A stretch of 64,000 nucleotides of DNA. It comes from Pseudomonas oryzihabitans NBRC 102199 (GTDB taxonomy: Bacteria; Pseudomonadota; Gammaproteobacteria; Pseudomonadales; Pseudomonadaceae). The translations under genes and the position numbers were made by a program. The notes below the pieces were generated by a model that saw nothing but the letters and a program-made list of their open reading frames with translations, had not been told where the DNA came from and ran no database searches. Of the stretch, positions 36,905 through 46,432 are shown in pieces; the first letter of the stretch is position 1; each line of letters starts with the position of its first letter. The stretch is from positions 1-64,000 of the forward strand of contig NZ_BBIT01000005.1 in the NCBI RefSeq assembly GCF_000730625.1, written 5' to 3'.

Positions 36905-38122
36905 ATGGATCTCTTCGCGAAAACCCTCGGCCCCCTGGCCCTGACCTCCACGCTGTTCCTTGCCGCCTGCGGCGATTCCCATCCCCAGGCCAGCGCGGCA
37001 CCGCCTGCGCCCAAGGTGAGCGCCGCCGAGGTGCTGCGCCAGCCGGTGGTGGAATGGGACGAGGTGACCGGCCGCCTGGAAGCGCCCGAGTCCGTGGTGG
37101 TGCGTCCCCGCGTCTCCGGCTATGTCGACCGCGTGCTCTTCCACGAGGGTGCCCGGGTCAAGCGCGGCGACCTGCTGCTGCAGATCGATCCGCGCCCCTT
37201 CCAGGCCGAGGTCAAGCGCCTCGAAGCCGAGCTGCAACAGGCCCGCGCCAACGCCAGTCGCACCGCCGACGAAGCCGCCCGTGGCGAACGCCTGCGCAGC
37301 AGCAACGCCATCTCCGCGGAAATCGTCGAGGCCCGCCGCAGCGCCGCCCAGGAAGCCAAGGCCAGCGTCGCTGCCGCCCAGGCGCAACTGGACGCCGCGC
37401 GCCTGAATCTGGGCTTCACCGAGGTCCGCGCCGCCATCGACGGGCGTGTCGGCCGTGCCGAGGTCACCGCCGGCAACCTGGTCAACGCCGGAGACACCCG
37501 CCTCACCACCCTGGTCTCCACCGACAAGGTCTATGCCTATTTCGACGCCGACGAGCGCGTCTTCCTCAAGCAGCAGGCCCTCGCCCGCCAGGGTCAGCGC
37601 GGCGCGGCCAGCCCGGTCTACCTGGCGCTGTCCAACGAAGACGACTTCTCCCACGAAGGCCACATGGACTTCATGGACAACCAGCTCGATCCGCGCACCG
37701 GCACCATCCACGGTCGCGCCGTGTTCGACAACGCCGACGGCCGCTTCACCCCGGGGCTCTATGCCCGGCTACGGCTGGTGGGCAGCGGCACCTACGAAGG
37801 CACCCTGATCCAGGACGCCGCCGTGGGCACCGACCTGGGCAAGAAATTCGTGCTGGTGGTGGACGGCCAGAGCAAGACGGCCTATCGCAACGTCGACCTG
37901 GGTCCGCGCCTGGAAGGCCTGCGCATCGTGCGCAAGGGCCTGGAAGCCGGCGATCGCATCGTGGTCAATGGCCTGCAGCGGGTGCGTCCGGGCATGACCG
38001 TCGACGCCCAGTCGGTGCCCATGGCCGATGCCACCACTCTGGCCGCCCTCAAGCGCCAGCGCGACGCCGTCCTCGCCAGCCTGCCGGCGCCCACCCAGCC
38101 GCTCAAGGTGGGTAGTCGCTAA
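36905..38122 (+). CDS. mexE: RND efflux membrane-fusion protein MexE
   Basis: 405 residues with a lipobox (LFLAAC, acylated C22). Lipoyl half-domains with PRVSGYVDRVLFHEGARVKRGDLLLQIDP, an alpha-hairpin rich in Ala/Glu/Arg, and beta-barrel blocks such as VTAGNLVNAGDTRLTTLVSTDKVYAYFD. It links inner-membrane MexF to OprN. First gene of mexEF-oprN, exporting chloramphenicol, fluoroquinolones and quinolone-signal precursors in P. aeruginosa. Confidence 0.93.
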   Translation: MDLFAKTLGPLALTSTLFLAACGDSHPQASAAPPAPKVSAAEVLRQPVVEWDEVTGRLEAPESVVVRPRVSGYVDRVLFHEGARVKRGDLLLQIDPRPFQAEVKRLEAELQQARANASRTADEAARGERLRSSNAISAEIVEARRSAAQEAKASVAAAQAQLDAARLNLGFTEVRAAIDGRVGRAEVTAGNLVNAGDTRLTTLVSTDKVYAYFDADERVFLKQQALARQGQRGAASPVYLALSNEDDFSHEGHMDFMDNQLDPRTGTIHGRAVFDNADGRFTPGLYARLRLVGSGTYEGTLIQDAAVGTDLGKKFVLVVDGQSKTAYRNVDLGPRLEGLRIVRKGLEAGDRIVVNGLQRVRPGMTVDAQSVPMADATTLAALKRQRDAVLASLPAPTQPLKVGSR

Positions 38123-38171
38123 CCGACGCCGTATCCCGCTTCCCAGATCCGATCGACAACGCGACCTCAGA

Positions 38172-38207
38172 GGTCGCTCCTGCCTCCACCGGGAGGCGGG
38201 AGCGACC
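38172..38207. repeat. 16-bp stem-loop between mexE and mexF
   Basis: GGTCGCTCCTGCCTCC and GGAGGCGGGAGCGACC pair over 16 bases (one T-G) around ACCG, without a T run. It is in the 129-base gap inside the efflux operon. The GGTCGCTCC arm recalls REP-type units; it could stabilise upstream mRNA or lower mexF expression. Confidence 0.75.
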
Positions 38208-38251
38208 CCGTGTGGCTGCGTTCTGTACGCCTCCTTGCCAGGACATTTCCG

Positions 38252-41200
38252 ATGAACTTCTCCCAGTTCTTCATCCGCCGGCCGATCTTCGCCGCCGTGC
38301 TCTCGCTGATCATCCTGATCGGCGGGGCCATCTCGCTGTTCCAGTTGCCGATCAGCGAATACCCCGAGGTCGTCCCGCCCACCGTGGTGGTGCGCGCCAC
38401 CTTCCCCGGCGCCAACCCCAAGGTGATCGGCGAGACCGTCGCCGCGCCCCTGGAGCAGGCCATGAACGGCGTGGAGCACATGCTCTACCTGTCGTCCCAG
38501 TCCACCGCCGACGGCAAGCTGACCCTGACCATCACCTTCGCCCTGGGGACCAATCTGGATACCGCCCAGGTGCAGGTGCAGAATCGCGTCACCCGCACCC
38601 TGCCCAAGCTGCCGGAAGAGGTGCAGCGCCTCGGCGTGACCGCCGACAAGGCTTCGCCGGACCTGGCGATGGTGGTGCACCTGACCTCGCCGGATCAGCG
38701 CTACGACATGCTCTATCTGTCCAACTACGCCCTGATCAACGTCAAGGACGAGCTGGCGCGGCTGGACGGCGTGGGCGACGTCCAGCTGTTCGGCATGGGC
38801 GACTATTCCCTGCGCGTCTGGCTCGATCCGGACAAGGTGGCCTCGCGCGGCCTGACCGCCAGCGACGTGGTCACCGCCATCCGCGAGCAGAATCGCCAGG
38901 TCGCCGCCGGTGCCCTCGGCGCGCCGCCGGCCCCGGGCAGCACCAGCTTCCAGCTGGCCATCAACACCCAGGGCCGCCTGGTGGACGAGGAAGAATTCGC
39001 CAACATCATCGTGCGCGCCGGCAGCGACGGCCAGATCACCCGGCTGCGCGACATCGCCCGCATCGAACTGGGGTCCAACCAGTACGCCTTGAGGTCCCTG
39101 CTGAACAACCAGCCGGCGGTGGCCATCCCGATCTTCCAGCGCCCCGGCAGCAACGCCATCGACCTGTCCAACCAGGTGCGCGCCAAGATGGCCGAGCTCA
39201 AGCAGAGCTTCCCCCAGGGCATGGACTACGAGATCGTCTACGACCCGACCATCTTCGTACGCGGCTCCATCGAAGCCGTGGTGCACACCCTGTTCGAAGC
39301 CATCATCCTGGTGGTGCTGGTGGTGATCCTGTTCCTGCAGACCTGGCGCGCCTCCATCATTCCCTTGGCGGCGGTGCCGGTGTCGCTGATCGGCACCTTC
39401 GCGGTGATGCACGCCTTCGGCTTCTCGCTCAATGCGCTGTCCTTGTTCGGCCTGGTGCTGGCCATCGGCATCGTGGTGGACGACGCCATCGTGGTGGTGG
39501 AAAACGTCGAGCGCAACATCGGCCTCGGCCTCGATCCGGTGGCCGCCACCCGCCGTGCCATGGGCGAGGTGACCGGGCCCATCATCGCCACCGCCCTGGT
39601 GCTCTGCGCGGTGTTCGTGCCGACCGCCTTCATCTCCGGTCTCACCGGGCAGTTCTATCGCCAGTTCGCCCTGACCATCGCCATCTCCACGGTGATCTCG
39701 GCCTTCAATTCCCTGACCCTGTCGCCGGCCCTGGCCGCGGTGCTGCTCAAGGGTCACGACGCACCCAAGGACCGTTTCTCGCGACTGCTCGACCGGCTGT
39801 TCGGCGGCTGGCTGTTCGCCCCCTTCAACCGCTTCTTCGAGAAAGCCAGCCACGGCTACGTCGGCGCCGTGCGCCGGGTACTGCGCGGCGGCTCCATCGT
39901 GCTGGTGCTCTATGTGGTGCTGCTCGGCCTGACCGGCCTGGGCCTGGTGAAGACGCCGACCGGCTTCGTGCCGCCCCAGGACAAGCAGTACCTGGTGGCC
40001 TTCGCCCAGTTGCCCGATGCCGCCACCCTGGATCGCAGCGAAGAGGTCATCCGCCGCATGTCGGCCATCGCCCTCAAGCATCCGGGCGTGGAAAGCACCG
40101 TGGCCTTCCCCGGCCTGTCCATCAACGGCTTCACCAACAGCCCCAACAGCGGCATCGTCTTCGTGACCCTGAAGCCCTTCGAGGAGCGCCGTGATCCCTC
40201 GTTGTCCGCCGGTGCCATCGCCGCCCAGCTGAACGGCGAATTCGCCGCCATCCAGGAATCCATCATCGCCATCTTCCCGCCGCCGCCGGTGCAGGGACTG
40301 GGCAGCATCGGCGGCTTCCGCCTGCAGGTGGAGGACCGCGGCAACCTGGGTTACGAAGAACTCTACGCCCAGACCCAGAGCGTGCTGGCCAAAGCCCGGC
40401 AGCTGCCGGAACTGGCGCCGGAGTCGCTGTTCACCAGCTACCAGGTCAACGTGCCGCAGATCGATGCCCACATCGACCGCGAGAAGGCCAAGACCCACGG
40501 GGTGCCCATCGACGCCATCTTCGACACCCTGCAGGCCTACCTGGGCTCGGTCTACGCCAACGACTTCAACCGCTTCGGCCGTACCTTCCAGGTCAACGTC
40601 CAGGCCGACCAGCGCTTCCGCCTGGAACCCGAGCAGATCGGCCAGCTCAAGGTGCGCAACGACCGCGGCGAGATGGTGCCCCTGTCCACCTTCGTCAAGG
40701 TCAGCGACACCGCCGGTCCCGACCGGGTGATGCACTACAACGGCTTCCTCACCGCCGAGATCAACGGCGCGCCGGCGCCGGGCTACAGCTCCGGCCAGGC
40801 CCAGGCGGCCATCGAGGGGCTGCTCAAGCAGGAATTGCCCAACGGCATGACCTTCGAATGGACCGAGCTGACCTACCAGCAGATCCTCTCCGGCAATACC
40901 GCCCTGCTGGTGTTCCCGCTCTGCGTGCTGCTGGCCTTCCTGGTGCTGGCCGCCCAGTACGAGAGCTGGAGCCTGCCGCTGGCGGTGATCCTGATCGTGC
41001 CCATGACCCTGCTCTCGGCCATCACCGGGGTGATCCTGGCCGGCAGCGACAACAACATCTTCACCCAGATCGGCCTGATCGTGCTGGTGGGCCTGGCGTG
41101 CAAGAACGCCATCCTCATCGTCGAGTTCGCCAAGGACCAGCAGGCCACCGGCAAGGACCGCGTCGCCGCGGTGCTGGAGGCCTGCCGCCTGCGCCTGCGG

Positions 41201-41428
41201 CCCATCCTGATGACCAGCTTCGCCTTCATCATGGGTGTGGTACCCCTGGTGACCTCCACCGGCGCCGGCGCCGAGATGCGCCACGCCATGGGCGTCGCGG
41301 TGTTTTCCGGGATGCTCGGGGTGACCTTCTTCGGTCTGCTGCTCACGCCGCTCTTCTATGTGCTGGTACGCGCCTTCGTGGAGCGTCGCCAGGCTCGCTC
41401 CGCCGTTGCCCAGGAGGCCCAGGCATGA
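38252..41428 (+). CDS. mexF: RND efflux pump MexF
   Basis: 1058 residues from ATG 38252 (AGGA 9 bases upstream). HAE1-type inner-membrane proton/drug antiporter with twelve helices: FFIRRPIFAAVLSLIIL at the start and the TM4 proton-relay stretch GIVVDDAIVVVENVER containing the paired aspartates. Two large periplasmic loops and late GLACKNAILIVEFAKDQ are present. It works with MexE and OprN. Overlaps oprN by ATGA. Confidence 0.95.
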   Translation: MNFSQFFIRRPIFAAVLSLIILIGGAISLFQLPISEYPEVVPPTVVVRATFPGANPKVIGETVAAPLEQAMNGVEHMLYLSSQSTADGKLTLTITFALGTNLDTAQVQVQNRVTRTLPKLPEEVQRLGVTADKASPDLAMVVHLTSPDQRYDMLYLSNYALINVKDELARLDGVGDVQLFGMGDYSLRVWLDPDKVASRGLTASDVVTAIREQNRQVAAGALGAPPAPGSTSFQLAINTQGRLVDEEEFANIIVRAGSDGQITRLRDIARIELGSNQYALRSLLNNQPAVAIPIFQRPGSNAIDLSNQVRAKMAELKQSFPQGMDYEIVYDPTIFVRGSIEAVVHTLFEAIILVVLVVILFLQTWRASIIPLAAVPVSLIGTFAVMHAFGFSLNALSLFGLVLAIGIVVDDAIVVVENVERNIGLGLDPVAATRRAMGEVTGPIIATALVLCAVFVPTAFISGLTGQFYRQFALTIAISTVISAFNSLTLSPALAAVLLKGHDAPKDRFSRLLDRLFGGWLFAPFNRFFEKASHGYVGAVRRVLRGGSIVLVLYVVLLGLTGLGLVKTPTGFVPPQDKQYLVAFAQLPDAATLDRSEEVIRRMSAIALKHPGVESTVAFPGLSINGFTNSPNSGIVFVTLKPFEERRDPSLSAGAIAAQLNGEFAAIQESIIAIFPPPPVQGLGSIGGFRLQVEDRGNLGYEELYAQTQSVLAKARQLPELAPESLFTSYQVNVPQIDAHIDREKAKTHGVPIDAIFDTLQAYLGSVYANDFNRFGRTFQVNVQADQRFRLEPEQIGQLKVRNDRGEMVPLSTFVKVSDTAGPDRVMHYNGFLTAEINGAPAPGYSSGQAQAAIEGLLKQELPNGMTFEWTELTYQQILSGNTALLVFPLCVLLAFLVLAAQYESWSLPLAVILIVPMTLLSAITGVILAGSDNNIFTQIGLIVLVGLACKNAILIVEFAKDQQATGKDRVAAVLEACRLRLRPILMTSFAFIMGVVPLVTSTGAGAEMRHAMGVAVFSGMLGVTFFGLLLTPLFYVLVRAFVERRQARSAVAQEAQA

Positions 41429-42858
41429 AGGCTTTCGCTCCCCTGCTGCTGGCGCTGGCGGTCTCCGCCTGCGCCGTCGGCCCGCACTACCAGGCGCCTG
41501 AGCAGGCACCCGTCCAGCTCAAGGCCAGCCAGCAGCCCAGCGCCTACGACCAGGGCCGCTTCGAGGCGCTCTGGTGGCGCCAGTTCGAGGACCCGACCCT
41601 CAACGCCCTGGTGGCCAGCAGCCTGGACGGCAACCGCGAATTGCGCGCCGCCTTCGCCCGGCTGCGCGCCGCCCGCGCCCTGCGCGACGACGACGCCAAC
41701 GACCTCTATCCGACGATCACCAGCCGTGCCAGCAGCCAGCTCGGCAAGGCCCAGCAACCCGGTTTCACCGAGGAACGGGTCAACAGCGACCGCTACGACC
41801 TGGGTCTGGACATGGCCTGGGAGCTGGACCTGTTCGGTCGGGTCCGCCATGCCCTGGAAGCCAGCGATGCCCGCGCCGAGGCCGCGGCGTCGGATCTCGC
41901 CGCGCTGCAGGTCAGCCTGATCGCCGAGCTGGTGGATGCCTATGGCGATCTGCGCGGCGCCCAGCTGCGCGAACGCATCGCCCGCGACAACCTCGGCAAC
42001 CAGCGCGAAGCGCGCCGCCTGACCGTGACCCTGAGGGACGAAGGCATGGGCAGTGACCTGGACGTGCAGCGCAGCGAAGCGCGGCTGGCGGCCACCGAAG
42101 CCAGCCTGCCGGAATTCCAGGCCCAGGCCACGCGCGCGCGCAATCGCATCGCCACCCTGCTCGGCCAGCGCCCGGATGCCCTCAGCGTGGATCTCTCACC
42201 CAAGGCCCTGCCGGCCATCGCCAAGCGCCTGCCCATCGGCGATCCCGGCGAATTGCTGCGCCGCCGGCCGGACGTGGCCGCCGCCGAACGCCGGCTGGCC
42301 GCCGCCACCGCCGACGTGGGCGTGGCCACCGCCGATCTCTTCCCGCGGGTCAGCCTCTCGGGCTTTCTCGGCTTCACCGCCGGGCGCGGTTCGCAGATCG
42401 GCAGCAGCGCCGCCCGTGCCTGGGGACTCGGCCCGAGCATCACCTGGCCGGCCTTCGACCTGGGCAGCGTCCGCGCCCGCTTGCGCGGCGCCCGCGCCGG
42501 CTCCGAAGAAGCCCTGGCCAACTACGAGCAGCAGGTGCTGACCGCCCTGGAAGAGAGCGCCAACGCCTTCAGCGACTACGGCCGTCGCCAGGAGCGCCTG
42601 CAGGCGCTGATCCGCCAGTCGGTGGCCAGCCGCGCCGCCGCCGACCAGGCCGAGATCCGCTACCGCGAAGGGGGCACCGACTTCCTGGTGCTGCTCGACG
42701 CCCAGCGCGAACGCCTGGCCGCCGAGGACCAGCAGGCCCAGGGCGAGATCGAGCTCTATCGCGGCATCGTCGCCCTCTACAAGGCCCTGGGTGGCGGCTG
42801 GGACGTGCAACCCGCGCGTCTCGCCCAGGGCAACGCTTCCCCCGCGCCGGCGCTCTGA
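41425..42858 (+). CDS. oprN: Outer-membrane efflux channel OprN
   Basis: 477 residues with a lipobox (LALAVSAC, acylated C16); AGGAGG lies 7 bases before the ATG. TolC-like factor, NodT family: WWRQFEDPTLNALVASSL, YDLGLDMAWELDLFGRV, RRRPDVAAAERRLAAATADVGVATADLFP. Exports drugs through the outer membrane together with MexE and MexF. Last gene of the operon. Confidence 0.93.
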   Translation: MKAFAPLLLALAVSACAVGPHYQAPEQAPVQLKASQQPSAYDQGRFEALWWRQFEDPTLNALVASSLDGNRELRAAFARLRAARALRDDDANDLYPTITSRASSQLGKAQQPGFTEERVNSDRYDLGLDMAWELDLFGRVRHALEASDARAEAAASDLAALQVSLIAELVDAYGDLRGAQLRERIARDNLGNQREARRLTVTLRDEGMGSDLDVQRSEARLAATEASLPEFQAQATRARNRIATLLGQRPDALSVDLSPKALPAIAKRLPIGDPGELLRRRPDVAAAERRLAAATADVGVATADLFPRVSLSGFLGFTAGRGSQIGSSAARAWGLGPSITWPAFDLGSVRARLRGARAGSEEALANYEQQVLTALEESANAFSDYGRRQERLQALIRQSVASRAAADQAEIRYREGGTDFLVLLDAQRERLAAEDQQAQGEIELYRGIVALYKALGGGWDVQPARLAQGNASPAPAL

Positions 42859-43179
42859 CGCCGGCGCTTACCCCCCGGCACGCGTGTTCCCCTGCTCCTT
42901 TGGCGTGTCGGTTTTTTTCTTCCCCCCGCCCCGCTGCGACGCCCCTGGCACCGCAGCGGGGCACCCCCTGCCCGGCGACGCGAGCAAAAGCCCGTTGCAG
43001 AGGTCTCAAAGAGGTCCGGGCCCCGGCCAGCCGGTGCCTGCCCCCCAGGCTGGACGCCTTGCGGCTGTTTCCTAATATTTTGTAAGGGAGACAGGCCTAG
43101 GAATCTGTGGTCTCTCTTTTATTATCACCTTAGGTTATTAAACCGCCGGTTCTTGTACGAAACTCAGAGATCGCTTCGC
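42859..43179. other. Non-coding gap after oprN
   Basis: 321 bases with no credible frame. CCCCGCTGCG and CGCAGCGGGG (42929-42961) form a 10-bp stem that could end oprN transcription, though no T run follows. From about 43070 the sequence becomes AT-rich (CCTAATATTTTGTAAGG, then TTTTATTATCACC), as expected for the promoter of the Mrp operon. Confidence 0.5.
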
Positions 43180-43293
43180 GCGCCCCTTGCCGTCCCGGCA
43201 AGCGTCTCGGCGCGGGGATCGAATGCCGCTCGAGGCCTCTAGGGAGCCCCATCTACCAACCGCCGTGAGGCGGCTCAGCTAAAGGATGTAGGC
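43180..43293 (+). promoter_or_regulatory. Structured leader of the Mrp operon with a folded ribosome site
   Basis: CTTGCCG-TCC-CGGCAAG (about 43187-43203) with an outer GCGCG arm makes one hairpin. Near the start codon, CCGCC-GTGA-GGCGG (43260-43273) is a stem capped by a GNRA loop; CATC before it (43250) can pair with GATG (43285) after it, enclosing CAGCTAAAGGA, the ribosome-binding site. The form suggests a cis-regulatory RNA. Cation sensing is inference from the operon it controls; I cannot match it to a known riboswitch with confidence. Confidence 0.4.
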
Positions 43294-46101
43294 ATGGTAT
43301 TGGCGCTGATCATCGCGTTGCCCTTCCTGGGAACACTGCTGTCGCTGGCGACCGATCGCTTCGGCCGGCGCGCCTGCGCCCTGGGCACCGCCGTGGCCCC
43401 CGCCCTGGCCCTGGCCCTGCTGGCCACGCAACTGCCCGCGGTTCTCGACGGCAGTGTGCTGTTGCACCGGGTCGACTGGCTGCCGGCGCTGGGGCTGAAT
43501 CTCAGCCTGCGCCTGGACGGCCTGGGGCTGATGTTCGCCCTGATGATCCTGGTCATCGGCCTGCTGGTGATCCTCTATGCCACCTACTACCTGAGCAAGG
43601 ACGAGCCGGTCGGGCGCTTCTTCGCCTACCTGCTGCTGTTCATGGGCGCCATGTTGGGCGTGGTGCTGGCGGAAAACCTGCTGCTGCTGATGGTGTTCTG
43701 GGAGCTGACCAGCCTGTCGTCCTTCCTGCTGATCGGCTTCTGGAGCCACAGCAGGGAAGCCCGCCAGGGTGCACGCATGGCGCTGACCGTCACCGGCGGC
43801 GGCGGCCTGGCCCTGCTCGCCGGCATCCTGTTGCTCGGCCATATCGTCGGCAGCTTCGAGCTGAGCGACGTCCTCGCCGCCGGCCCGCTGATCACCGGCC
43901 ATGCGCTCTATCCACTGGCGCTGATCCTGGTGCTGCTGGGCGTCTTCACCAAGTCCGCGCAATTCCCCTTCCACTTCTGGCTGCCCCAGGCCATGGCCGC
44001 GCCGACGCCGGTCTCGGCCTATCTGCACTCGGCGACCATGGTCAAGGCCGGGGTCTTCCTGCTGGCGCGCCTCTATCCGGCGCTGGCCGATTCCGAGTGG
44101 TGGTTCTACATCGTCACCCTCACCGGCCTCACCACCCTGGTGGTGGGCGCCATCCTGGCGCTGTTCCAGCACGACCTCAAAGGCCTGCTGGCCTACTCCA
44201 CCATCAGCCACCTGGGGCTGATCACCCTGCTGTTCGGCCTCGATACCCAGCTGTCCACCGTGGCGGCGGTGTTTCACATCCTCAACCACGCCACCTTCAA
44301 GGCCTCGCTGTTCATGGCCGCCGGCATCATCGACCACGAGACCGGCAGCCGCGACATGCGCCGCCTGGCCGGCCTCTGGCGCTACATGCCGCACACCGCG
44401 GTGCTGGCCATGGTCGCCGCCGCGGCCATGGGCGGGGTACCCCTGCTCAACGGCTTCCTGAGCAAGGAGATGTTCTTCAACGAGACCCTCAACCACGGCC
44501 TGTTCGGCAGTTTCAGCTGGATCGTACCGGCGGTGGCGGTGCTCTACGGGGTCTTCTCGGTGGCCTATTCACTGCGTTTCATCCATGACGTCTTCTTCAA
44601 CGGCGAGCCACGCGACCTGCCCCACTATCCGCCCCACGAACCGCCGCGCTACATGAAGATCCCGGTGGAGATCCTGGTGCTGCTCTGCCTGCTGGTGGGC
44701 GTGGTGCCCGGCTACACCGTGGCGCCGCTGCTGGCCGCCGGCGCCAGCGCCGCCCTCGGCGGCAGCCTACCTGACTACAGCCTGGCCATCTGGCACGGCT
44801 TCAACACCGCCCTGGTGATGAGCATCCTGGCCATGGTCGGCGGGGTGCTGGTCTATGCCTTCCGTCAGCCGCTGTTCCGCTGGCAGGAAGGCCTGCCCGA
44901 CGTCGATGCGCGGCTGGTCTTCGAACAGGGCCTGAATCGGCTGATCGGCTTCGCCCAGCGCCTCACCGGGCGCCTGGAGAGCGGCTCGCTGCAGGGTTAT
45001 ATCGCCCTGATGCTGACGGCCACCCTGGTGCTGCTGGTGGCGGCGCTGTCCGGCCTGGACAGCCTCCACGGCCCGGTCGCCCTGTCGCCCTTCGATCCGC
45101 TCACCGCCCTGGGCCTGGGCATCCTCATGCTGACCGCGGTGCTGACGGTGTTCTTCCACCGCAACCGCCTCAAGGCGCTGATGACCCTGAGCACCGTGGG
45201 CCTGATCGTGTCCCTGCTGTTCGCCCGCTATTCGGCGCCGGACCTGGCGCTGACCCAGCTGTCGGTGGAGGTGGTGACCATCATCCTGCTGGTGCTGGCG
45301 CTGTTCTTCATGCCCGATCGCACTCCCATCGAATCCAGCAGCCTGCGCGGCCTGCGCGATGTGCTGCTGGCCGGCGGCCTGGGGCTGCTGGTGGCGCTGC
45401 TGGCCTATGCCGTGCTGACCCGCCCCTATGAGGGCATCGGCGACTTCTTCCTGGCCAATTCGGTGTCCGGGGGCGGCGGCTACAACGTGGTCAACGTCAT
45501 CCTGGTGGACTTCCGCGGCTTCGACACCCTCGGCGAGATCACCGTGCTGGCCATCGCCGCGGCGGGCGTCTACGGCCTGCTCAAGCACCTGCACCTGCCG
45601 CATCCGCTGGTCGATCCCAAGGGCACGCCCTGGTCCCGCGACAGCCACCCGATGATCCTCAACAACGTGGCGCGGGTGCTCTTGCCGCTGGCGCTGCTGG
45701 TGTCGGCCTTCATCTTCGTGCGCGGCCACAACCTGCCCGGTGGCGGCTTCATCGCCGGTCTGATCACCGCCATCGCCCTGATCCTGCAGTACGTGGCCCA
45801 CGGCGTGACCTGGACCCAGCGGCGCCTGCCGATCAGCTACCACGCGCTCTGCGGCCTCGGGGTACTGATCGCCGCGCTCACCGGGCTGGGCTCGCTGGCG
45901 TTCGGCCGGCCCTTCCTGACCACCGCCTTCGACTACTTCGCCATCCCCCTGATCGGCAAGACCGAACTGGCCACCGCGCTGATCTTCGATCTCGGGGTCT
46001 ACCTCGCCGTCGTCGGCGCCACCCTCCTGATCCTCTCCAACCTGGGCCACGTCAGCCGGGACGAGAAGGACACGGACGGCTCCAGCCAGGAGGTGCTCTA
46101 G
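43294..46101 (+). CDS. mrpA: Mrp cation/proton antiporter subunit A fused to B
   Basis: 935 residues with about 24 membrane helices. The first two thirds are NuoL-like ([16 protein letters not shown] with the key glutamate, and [30 protein letters not shown] with the conserved lysine). The C-terminal part contains an MbhD-like region and a complete MrpB domain ([34 protein letters not shown]). Fused A-B is the group-2 form of Mrp; separate mrpB is therefore absent. It exchanges Na+ (or K+, Li+) for protons, for pH and salt tolerance. First gene of mrpACDEFG. Confidence 0.93.
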   Translation: MVLALIIALPFLGTLLSLATDRFGRRACALGTAVAPALALALLATQLPAVLDGSVLLHRVDWLPALGLNLSLRLDGLGLMFALMILVIGLLVILYATYYLSKDEPVGRFFAYLLLFMGAMLGVVLAENLLLLMVFWELTSLSSFLLIGFWSHSREARQGARMALTVTGGGGLALLAGILLLGHIVGSFELSDVLAAGPLITGHALYPLALILVLLGVFTKSAQFPFHFWLPQAMAAPTPVSAYLHSATMVKAGVFLLARLYPALADSEWWFYIVTLTGLTTLVVGAILALFQHDLKGLLAYSTISHLGLITLLFGLDTQLSTVAAVFHILNHATFKASLFMAAGIIDHETGSRDMRRLAGLWRYMPHTAVLAMVAAAAMGGVPLLNGFLSKEMFFNETLNHGLFGSFSWIVPAVAVLYGVFSVAYSLRFIHDVFFNGEPRDLPHYPPHEPPRYMKIPVEILVLLCLLVGVVPGYTVAPLLAAGASAALGGSLPDYSLAIWHGFNTALVMSILAMVGGVLVYAFRQPLFRWQEGLPDVDARLVFEQGLNRLIGFAQRLTGRLESGSLQGYIALMLTATLVLLVAALSGLDSLHGPVALSPFDPLTALGLGILMLTAVLTVFFHRNRLKALMTLSTVGLIVSLLFARYSAPDLALTQLSVEVVTIILLVLALFFMPDRTPIESSSLRGLRDVLLAGGLGLLVALLAYAVLTRPYEGIGDFFLANSVSGGGGYNVVNVILVDFRGFDTLGEITVLAIAAAGVYGLLKHLHLPHPLVDPKGTPWSRDSHPMILNNVARVLLPLALLVSAFIFVRGHNLPGGGFIAGLITAIALILQYVAHGVTWTQRRLPISYHALCGLGVLIAALTGLGSLAFGRPFLTTAFDYFAIPLIGKTELATALIFDLGVYLAVVGATLLILSNLGHVSRDEKDTDGSSQEVL

Positions 46102-46102
46102 C

Positions 46103-46432
46103 ATGGAAATCCTGTTCTGCACGGCCCTCGGGGTGCTCACCGCCAGCGGCGTCTACCTGCTGCTGCGGGCGCGTCTCTATCCAGTGGTGCTCGGCCTCAC
46201 CCTGCTCTCCTATGCGGTCAATCTCTTCCTGTTCGCCATGGGTCGCCTGCGCACCGGCGTGCCGGCGGTGATCGGCCAGGCCGCCGAGCAGGCCGACCCG
46301 GTGCCCCAGGCGCTGGTGCTCACCGCCATCGTCATCGGCTTCGCCATGACCGCCTTCGTGGTCGCCCTGTCGCTGCGCGCCCTGGGCGAGTTGCGCACCG
46401 ACCACGTGGATGGCGAGGAGCCGCGCCGATGA
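46103..46432 (+). CDS. mrpC: Mrp antiporter subunit C
   Basis: 109 residues, NuoK-like with three membrane helices: a start TASGVYLLLRARLYPVVLGLTLL and later PQALVLTAIVIGFAMTAFVV, where NuoK-type proteins carry the same conserved PQALVLTAIVI stretch. One base after mrpA and overlapping mrpD by 4. Confidence 0.93.
   Translation: MEILFCTALGVLTASGVYLLLRARLYPVVLGLTLLSYAVNLFLFAMGRLRTGVPAVIGQAAEQADPVPQALVLTAIVIGFAMTAFVVALSLRALGELRTDHVDGEEPRR

Noticed and set aside
37769-41509. Very long minus-strand open frame opposite mexE/mexF (about 1246 codons)
   Set aside because: Gly/Gln/His-rich composition without any domain; it is the antisense of two well-recognised efflux genes.
42791-43085. Short frames between oprN and the Mrp operon
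   Set aside because: Arg/Pro/Ser-rich, no ribosome site, and extend across a GC-rich hairpin; treated as non-coding.
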